Shown piece by piece: positions 1 to 4,539 of a stretch of 7,500 nucleotides of DNA. Both the position numbers and the translations under genes were made by a program. The notes beneath the pieces are model-generated. The model was not told where the DNA came from, did no database searches, and worked only from the letters and a program-made list of their open reading frames with translations. How positions within the stretch are numbered: position 1 is the stretch's first letter; each line of letters begins with the position of its first letter. Source of the DNA: Planctomycetaceae bacterium (GTDB lineage: Bacteria; Planctomycetota; Planctomycetia; Pirellulales; UBA1268); contig DNLZ01000190.1 in the NCBI GenBank assembly GCA_003488325.1, positions 1,711 through 9,210 on the forward strand. The letters are read 5' to 3'.

Positions 1-1904
1 GTCACGGGGGCGGTCTCATCGGCGGACACCGTCACGGGCACGCTGTCCACGATCCGGCCGCGACCGCCTGTGGCCTGCTGGTTGGGCTGCGCGAAGGGCA
101 GCGCGTCGAGCGCCGCGCCGAAGCGGGCCCGCCGCACGAGTTCTCCGGCCGGCCCGGTGGCACGCCCGACGAGGCCGAAGGTGCCCGAGACGGCCGCGGC
201 CGCCGCGTCGGCCGTCAGCACGATCTCCGTCGCCGACACGGCCGGTCCGATCACGACGTCGGTGGCGGTCACACCGGCGGGGAGCCCCTCAGCCGCCACC
301 GTGATCGCTCCGTCGAAGCCGTCGAGACGGGCCGCGACCACCCGCAGGGCCGCTCGGCCTCCCTTGCGCAGGAGGATCGCGCCCGAGGTGTCGACTGGCA
401 CGGCGACGAGCCGGAAGTCCGGCTTCGGGGGACGCACGACGAGCCGGTACACGAGGCGGGGGTCGTCGTGCTGCGACGAGTAGCCGTCGCGGACGAGCAG
501 GCGATACGTGCCGTCCGCGGGCGCGGTGAAGCGGTAGGCCGGATCGAACGTGCGCTGGTCGAACTCGCGGCCGCCGAGCCGCGGCGAATCGTCGTCCACG
601 CTCGCCACGACCTTCACCTGCTCCTTGCCGTCATCCCCCTGGCTCACCTGTTCGACGAGCAGGGACGCATCGGTGGGCAGACCGAGCCGGTGCGACCACA
701 GTTCGAGCCACAGGACGTCGCCGGCCTTGGCCTCGAAGCGATACCAGTCGACGTCGCGTCGCGGATGGAACTGTCCGACCACCTCGGCCGGCAGCGACAG
801 GGGCTGGGCGGTCGCCGGCGTGTCGTTCCCCGCCGCGTCGGTGACGACCGACCCGTCGGCCGCGACGAGCAGCACGGCGTTCGAGGATCCCGTGGCCGAG
901 GGCACGCGGTACTCGACCGCGTCGAGCGCGAACTGCGCGGGCTCGAGCCGCTCGACGGGCGGGCTGCGACTGCCGAGGTCCGCCGGCACCGAAAGTTTCA
1001 CCGGCAGGCGATCCAGCCGCCGGGCGTCGACCGCGAGATCGCTCGGCGTCCCTCCCGGCAGGTTCCAGCCGTAGGCCACGCCGTCCACGGTCGTCCCCGG
1101 GGCGACGGCGGGCGGAAACACGAAGGCCAGGCGCGGCGCGGCCGTCACGCGGATCTCGTAGCCGTAGTCGGGACCGTTGCCATGCACCGCGTCGGCGACG
1201 ACGAGCACATGCTCGCCGTCCCGGGCGAACTGCACCTCGAGGCTCGGATCCGCGGTGGCCCCGGGACGAGCCTCGTCCACGAGCCGCCCCTCCGGGTCGA
1301 GAAGCCTGACCACCGGATCGGCACGCGAGTCGATGCGCCGGGCGAGCACCTCGATCGAGATCCGCTGCCCCCGCGTGCCGGCGAGACGAAAGCAGTCGAC
1401 GTCGCCGCCACCGGTGAAGCGTCCGTCCACGACGCCCGGCACCACGAGCTCGCTCGCCTGCGCCGCCGTATCGTTCGGCTCCGCCTCCACGGCGTGCGGC
1501 GCCGGGTCGACCACGAACACGCGGCTGCTCGAGAGCCCGTAGCGGCCTCGGCAGCGGACGGTGTGGTGTCCGGGCGGCACACCGGGGGCGACGGTGACCA
1601 CGAACGTGTCGGGGAGCGTGCGCGGCCCGTCGTCGAACGGGCCCGGATCGGCCTTCTTCGGCACGGCCGTGATGCCCGGATGCGAGAAGACGACCGCCTC
1701 CACGTCGTCGAGATCCGCCCCGTGAATCGTGACGTCGGTGGTGGAGCCCGGCGCGGCCCCCGCCGGGAACACCGCGTCGAGCCGCGCACACGGCAGCTGC
1801 GCGCGGAGGGACGTGGCAGCCGTGGCGAGCGCCGCCACGATGAGTCCGCGCACGACAATCGAGCCGGCCCCTCCGGAGACGCCGGCCTTCGCCCGAGCCG
1901 CCAT
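1..1904 (-). CDS. Secreted TIG/PPC-domain protein (TIG-PPC-TIG-PPC-Ig-like), 3' end beyond the window
   Basis: Reading from ATG 1904 leftward gives 634 residues with no stop before the window edge. The frame is easy to overlook because it never closes here. Residues 1-35 look like a Sec signal: basic MAARAK start, hydrophobic IVVRGLIVAALATAATS, possible cleavage after LRA-35. A TIG/IPT-like beta-sandwich (about 41-134) begins RLDAVFPAG and has VVFSHPGI. A first pre-peptidase C-terminal (PPC) domain (about 140-254) has EAEPNDTA, GDVDCFRL and RRIDSRADP. A second TIG-like segment (258 on) begins RLAFVFPPA, and a second PPC (about 356-490) has NDTPATAQ and RDVDWYRFEAKAG. An Ig-like domain follows (about 496-600, with LDGFDGAITVAAEGLPAGV). 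No protease or other catalytic motif is visible, so the role is probably adhesion, scaffolding or ligand binding outside the cell. The start lies 8 bases after the previous stop, with GAGG in place. Proteins of this type commonly neighbour DUF1549/DUF1553 genes in planctomycetes. Function is unknown. Confidence 0.94.
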   Translation of the reverse strand, partial: MAARAKAGVSGGAGSIVVRGLIVAALATAATSLRAQLPCARLDAVFPAGAAPGSTTDVTIHGADLDDVEAVVFSHPGITAVPKKADPGPFDDGPRTLPDTFVVTVAPGVPPGHHTVRCRGRYGLSSSRVFVVDPAPHAVEAEPNDTAAQASELVVPGVVDGRFTGGGDVDCFRLAGTRGQRISIEVLARRIDSRADPVVRLLDPEGRLVDEARPGATADPSLEVQFARDGEHVLVVADAVHGNGPDYGYEIRVTAAPRLAFVFPPAVAPGTTVDGVAYGWNLPGGTPSDLAVDARRLDRLPVKLSVPADLGSRSPPVERLEPAQFALDAVEYRVPSATGSSNAVLLVAADGSVVTDAAGNDTPATAQPLSLPAEVVGQFHPRRDVDWYRFEAKAGDVLWLELWSHRLGLPTDASLLVEQVSQGDDGKEQVKVVASVDDDSPRLGGREFDQRTFDPAYRFTAPADGTYRLLVRDGYSSQHDDPRLVYRLVVRPPKPDFRLVAVPVDTSGAILLRKGGRAALRVVAARLDGFDGAITVAAEGLPAGVTATDVVIGPAVSATEIVLTADAAAAAVSGTFGLVGRATGPAGELVRRARFGAALDALPFAQPNQQATGGRGRIVDSVPVTVSADETAPV

Positions 1905-1910
1905 CGCCGT

Positions 1911-1914
1911 CCTC
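1911..1914 (-). promoter_or_regulatory. Shine-Dalgarno GAGG overlapping the upstream stop codon
   Basis: On the minus strand the DUF1549/DUF1553 stop TGA (1915-1913) runs into GAGG, followed by a 6-base spacer and the ATG at 1904. The ribosome binding site of the downstream gene therefore overlaps the terminating codon. That arrangement favours translational coupling, which is inferred from the layout. Confidence 0.75.
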
Positions 1915-4432
1915 ACCAGACGAACTGGAATTCCTTCGTGTTGAGGATCGCCCAGAGGACGTCCTCCCACGCCTGCTGCCGGTTCGCCGCGGCGGCGACG
2001 TGCGCGGCCACGCGTTCCCGCTCCTCGTCGGTCGGCCGGCGACACAGCGCCCGCAGGTAGACCGTGTCGGCGAGTTCGGCCACCTCGCGGGCGTCGTCCT
2101 TCGCCAGCCGCGCGGCCGTGCCGTCACCTCCCTGCAGCCGCCCCTGCACGTCCTGCGAGTTGAGCAGGTGCAGCGACTGCGCGAGATTCGCCTCGGGGTT
2201 CCGCTCGCACTCGCACGCGCTCGACGACTGCGGCTTGCCGAAGACCGTGAGGAAGTAGTTGTTGAAGCCGCTGTCGGGCAGTTGGACGGCCGTCGTGCCC
2301 TTGGGCAGCCCCGGAAACGCGCTCGGCGCCCCGAGCGTCTGGTTGATCGCGTCGTAGAGCACCTCGGCGGGCAGCCGCCGCGGCTGGAAACTCGAGAAGT
2401 TCTGCCGGTCGCGCCGGTTGCCCTCGACCGGTTCACTCGAGAGCTGGTAGGTCGCCGACGTGCAGATCGTCCGCACGAGGCCCTTCATGTCGAAGCCCGA
2501 ATCGACGAAGTGCTTCGCCAGACCGTCGAGCAGCTCGGGGTTTACCGGCGGGTTGGTGACCCGCAGATCGTCCTCGGGATCGACAATGCCGCGGCCGAGG
2601 AAGTGCTTCCAGGTCCGATTGACCAGCGCCCGCGCGAAGAACGGGTTTTCCGGCTCGACCATCCAGTCGACGAGCCGCTGACGGGCATCGTCCCACGCCG
2701 GCACGTCGAGCGGCTCGCCCCCGAGCGGCGTCGGCGGCACCGGCTTGCCCGAACGGGGATTCGTCGCGCTCGGCTCGACCACCTTGAGGAACACCATGTC
2801 GGGCTGGTTGGGCTGCATGTTGCCCAGGCTGTTCTTGAGTCCCACCTGGGTGAAGAACGCCTCGAAGCCGTAGTAGTCCTGCTGGCTCCAGCGCTCGAAG
2901 GGATGGTGATGGCACTTGGCACATGCCAGCCGCATGCCGAGGAAGAGCTGCGCCGTGTCCTCCATCTGGAGCGACGCGGTGCGCACCTCCCGAAACCACG
3001 CGCTCGGCGGATGCGACTCGACGTCGCCCGTGGCCGTGAGGACGCCGCGGACGAACTCGTCGTACGGCATGTTGCGGTCGAACGCGTCACGGATCCATGC
3101 ATGAAACCGGTACGTGTAGCGGGTGTCGGTGCCGTTGCGTCGCTTGTTGCGGAGCACGGACGACCACTTCGATGCGAAGTACTCGGCATAGCCGGGACTG
3201 GCGAGGAGGCGGTCCACGAGCCGCGTGCGCTTGTCGGCCGAGCCGTCGGCCAGGAACGCCTCGGTCTCCTCGACGGAGGGCATGCGGCCGGTGATGTCGA
3301 TCGTCGCCCGGCGGATGAACGTGCCGTCGTCGCACGGCTGCGACGGCGGGATGCCAAGCCGCCGCAGGCGATTCATCACGGCACGGTCGACGAAGCCCCG
3401 CTCGTCGAGCCCGTCACCGACAGGAAGCCCCTGGGGGATCACCGCGCGAAAGACGGCCACCTGCCCCTGGAAGCGCACCATGATCGCCGCCTCGCCGGGG
3501 CTCCGCGAGACGCTCACCCGGCCCGACGGGTCGACCGACGCGAGTTCGGTCTGGTTCGACTCGAACGACGACAGCCCCGTCACGTCCCGGCGGCTGCCGT
3601 CGGAATAGTGGCCGATGACCGCGAGTTGCTGCCGACCGCCGAACTGCATGTCGCGGACCTCGGGCACGACCGTGATCCGTTCGAGCACGGGATCGTCGGG
3701 GCTGCCGCGCGGCATTCCCTGGGCGATCCATCGGGCGAGCAGGTCGTACTCATAGGAGCCGACGGCGAGCCGCCTGCCGCCGCCATGGGGCAGCTCGTTG
3801 GTGGGCTTGCGGAGCAGCAGGCTGAAGGGCGGATCGGCCGGAAACACCCGTCGTCCGCGCGACTCGTGGACGAGGAAGTCGTAGTCCTCATCGGGGTAGA
3901 AGCCGAGGAGCGACAGCCGAAACCCGTTCTGCCCGTCCGCCTTGCCGTGGCACCCGCCGGCGTTGCATCCGAGCCGTGTGAAGATCGGCACGACCTCGTC
4001 GGTGAAGTTCACCGTGAGATCGTCCGCGACGCGGGACAACCGCACCGGCGCGGTCGCGGAATGTCCATCGGCGGTGCGTGCCGTGACGACGGCCTCACCA
4101 TCGGCACTCGGCACGAGCCTGCCCTGCTCGTCGATCGTCGCCCGGCCGGCCGGCTCGACGGTGAACGTGACGTCCGCGGTGAGGTCGTGCCGCTGCCCGC
4201 TCGAATAGGACCCCGTGACGATGAGCTGGCGGCGAGCCGCGCGGCCGACGAGTTCGTCCACGCCCGGCTCGATCACCAGGCCCACCAGTTCGCCCTTCGG
4301 CCCGAGGCCTGGTGGCTCGACCGCGAGGACGATGGACGCGGCGAGTGACACCGCGGTCAGGACTGCGGCGCACAGGCCGCTCCGCGGGAATCGCCCGCGA
4401 ATCCGCACCGATCGCATGGGCAGTCGAAGCAT
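1913..4432 (-). CDS. Exported DUF1549/DUF1553 (PSCyt2/PSD1) protein with Ig-like and cytochrome-like domains
   Basis: Complete at 839 residues. Residues 1-37 form a Sec signal: basic start, hydrophobic core about 20-36, likely cleavage after VLA-37. Ig-like (BIg2-type) domains at about 48-134 and 250-333 flank a cytochrome-like segment at about 140-245. That segment carries C156-NAGG-C161-H162-G, a CX4CH motif, followed by NGFRLSLLGF. Both motif and context are typical of this planctomycete family. DUF1549 (PSCyt2) spans about 343-530 and includes FIRRATIDITGRMP and C504-AK-C507-H508, with HHPFERW after it. DUF1553 (PSD1) spans about 575-835 and includes NPFFARALVNRTWKHFLGRG, FQPRRLPAEVLYDAINQTLG, C740-E-C742-ER and a KEFQFVW end, so it is full length. 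The two Cys-His motifs could hold c-type heme, but heme binding is not proven for these domains. The reaction catalysed is unknown. The protein should be periplasmic or surface-exposed. The start at 4432 rests on AGGAGG and the signal peptide. The 3' end is tightly linked to the TIG/PPC gene. Confidence 0.97.
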   Translation of the reverse strand: MLRLPMRSVRIRGRFPRSGLCAAVLTAVSLAASIVLAVEPPGLGPKGELVGLVIEPGVDELVGRAARRQLIVTGSYSSGQRHDLTADVTFTVEPAGRATIDEQGRLVPSADGEAVVTARTADGHSATAPVRLSRVADDLTVNFTDEVVPIFTRLGCNAGGCHGKADGQNGFRLSLLGFYPDEDYDFLVHESRGRRVFPADPPFSLLLRKPTNELPHGGGRRLAVGSYEYDLLARWIAQGMPRGSPDDPVLERITVVPEVRDMQFGGRQQLAVIGHYSDGSRRDVTGLSSFESNQTELASVDPSGRVSVSRSPGEAAIMVRFQGQVAVFRAVIPQGLPVGDGLDERGFVDRAVMNRLRRLGIPPSQPCDDGTFIRRATIDITGRMPSVEETEAFLADGSADKRTRLVDRLLASPGYAEYFASKWSSVLRNKRRNGTDTRYTYRFHAWIRDAFDRNMPYDEFVRGVLTATGDVESHPPSAWFREVRTASLQMEDTAQLFLGMRLACAKCHHHPFERWSQQDYYGFEAFFTQVGLKNSLGNMQPNQPDMVFLKVVEPSATNPRSGKPVPPTPLGGEPLDVPAWDDARQRLVDWMVEPENPFFARALVNRTWKHFLGRGIVDPEDDLRVTNPPVNPELLDGLAKHFVDSGFDMKGLVRTICTSATYQLSSEPVEGNRRDRQNFSSFQPRRLPAEVLYDAINQTLGAPSAFPGLPKGTTAVQLPDSGFNNYFLTVFGKPQSSSACECERNPEANLAQSLHLLNSQDVQGRLQGGDGTAARLAKDDAREVAELADTVYLRALCRRPTDEERERVAAHVAAAANRQQAWEDVLWAILNTKEFQFVW

Positions 4433-4439
4433 TGTGAGT

Positions 4440-4445
4440 CCTCCT
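4440..4445 (-). promoter_or_regulatory. Shine-Dalgarno AGGAGG that fixes the DUF1549/DUF1553 start
   Basis: On the minus strand AGGAGG is followed by a 7-base spacer (ACTCACA) and an ATG at 4432-4430. This is a near-ideal ribosome binding site. It selects this ATG over the GTG at 4543 that overlaps the WD40 stop, and the ATG is followed immediately by a signal peptide. Confidence 0.85.
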
Positions 4446-4466
4446 GCGGCCTGCCGCCTCCGTCGT

Positions 4467-4495
4467 GACGTCCCGCCGAGCATCCTCGGGACGTC
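4467..4495. repeat. 9-bp perfect inverted repeat in the gap between the WD40 and DUF1549 genes
   Basis: Arms GACGTCCCG (4467-4475) and CGGGACGTC (4487-4495) are exact reverse complements separated by 11 bases. An alternative fold pairs the outer GACGTC arms and an inner CCGAG/CTCGG stem around a 4-base loop, leaving a 3-base bulge. On the minus-strand transcript it falls after the WD40 stop and about 35 bases before the DUF1549/DUF1553 start. A small second hairpin (GCGG/CCGC, 4446-4457) sits directly upstream of the Shine-Dalgarno. No T-run follows on the minus strand, so a classic intrinsic terminator is unlikely. It may be an mRNA-processing, stabilising or attenuating structure, or a palindromic operator. 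The repeat is seen directly; its role is inferred. Confidence 0.6.
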
Positions 4496-4539
4496 GCCCG
4501 AGTCCGCGTCCGCGGATCCCTGTCTTCCTTTCTCTCGGC

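Noticed and set aside
1785..1904. Lipoprotein signal for the TIG/PPC protein
   Set aside because: A cysteine (C39) follows the hydrophobic segment, but the preceding residues QLP do not fit a lipobox, so a standard Sec signal is more likely.
468..2060. 530-codon open frame on the plus strand
   Set aside because: It is antisense to the TIG/PPC gene and to the 3' end of the DUF1549/DUF1553 gene. The composition is Arg-rich and low-complexity, with no domain, and the opposite strand encodes clear PPC domains.
631..2436. 601-codon open frame on the minus strand
   Set aside because: It runs across the junction of two real genes in the wrong frame. The translation is Arg/Gly/Ala/Ser filler, while the correct frames give recognisable DUF1553 and PPC sequence.
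2000..4348. 782-codon open frame on the plus strand
   Set aside because: It lies antisense to the DUF1549/DUF1553 gene. Its translation is Arg/Glu/His/Val-rich with no recognisable domain, as expected for a stop-poor antisense frame in GC-rich DNA.
4467..4495. Inverted repeat as a rho-independent terminator
   Set aside because: No T-run follows the stem on the minus strand, and the next gene starts about 35 bases on with a strong ribosome binding site.
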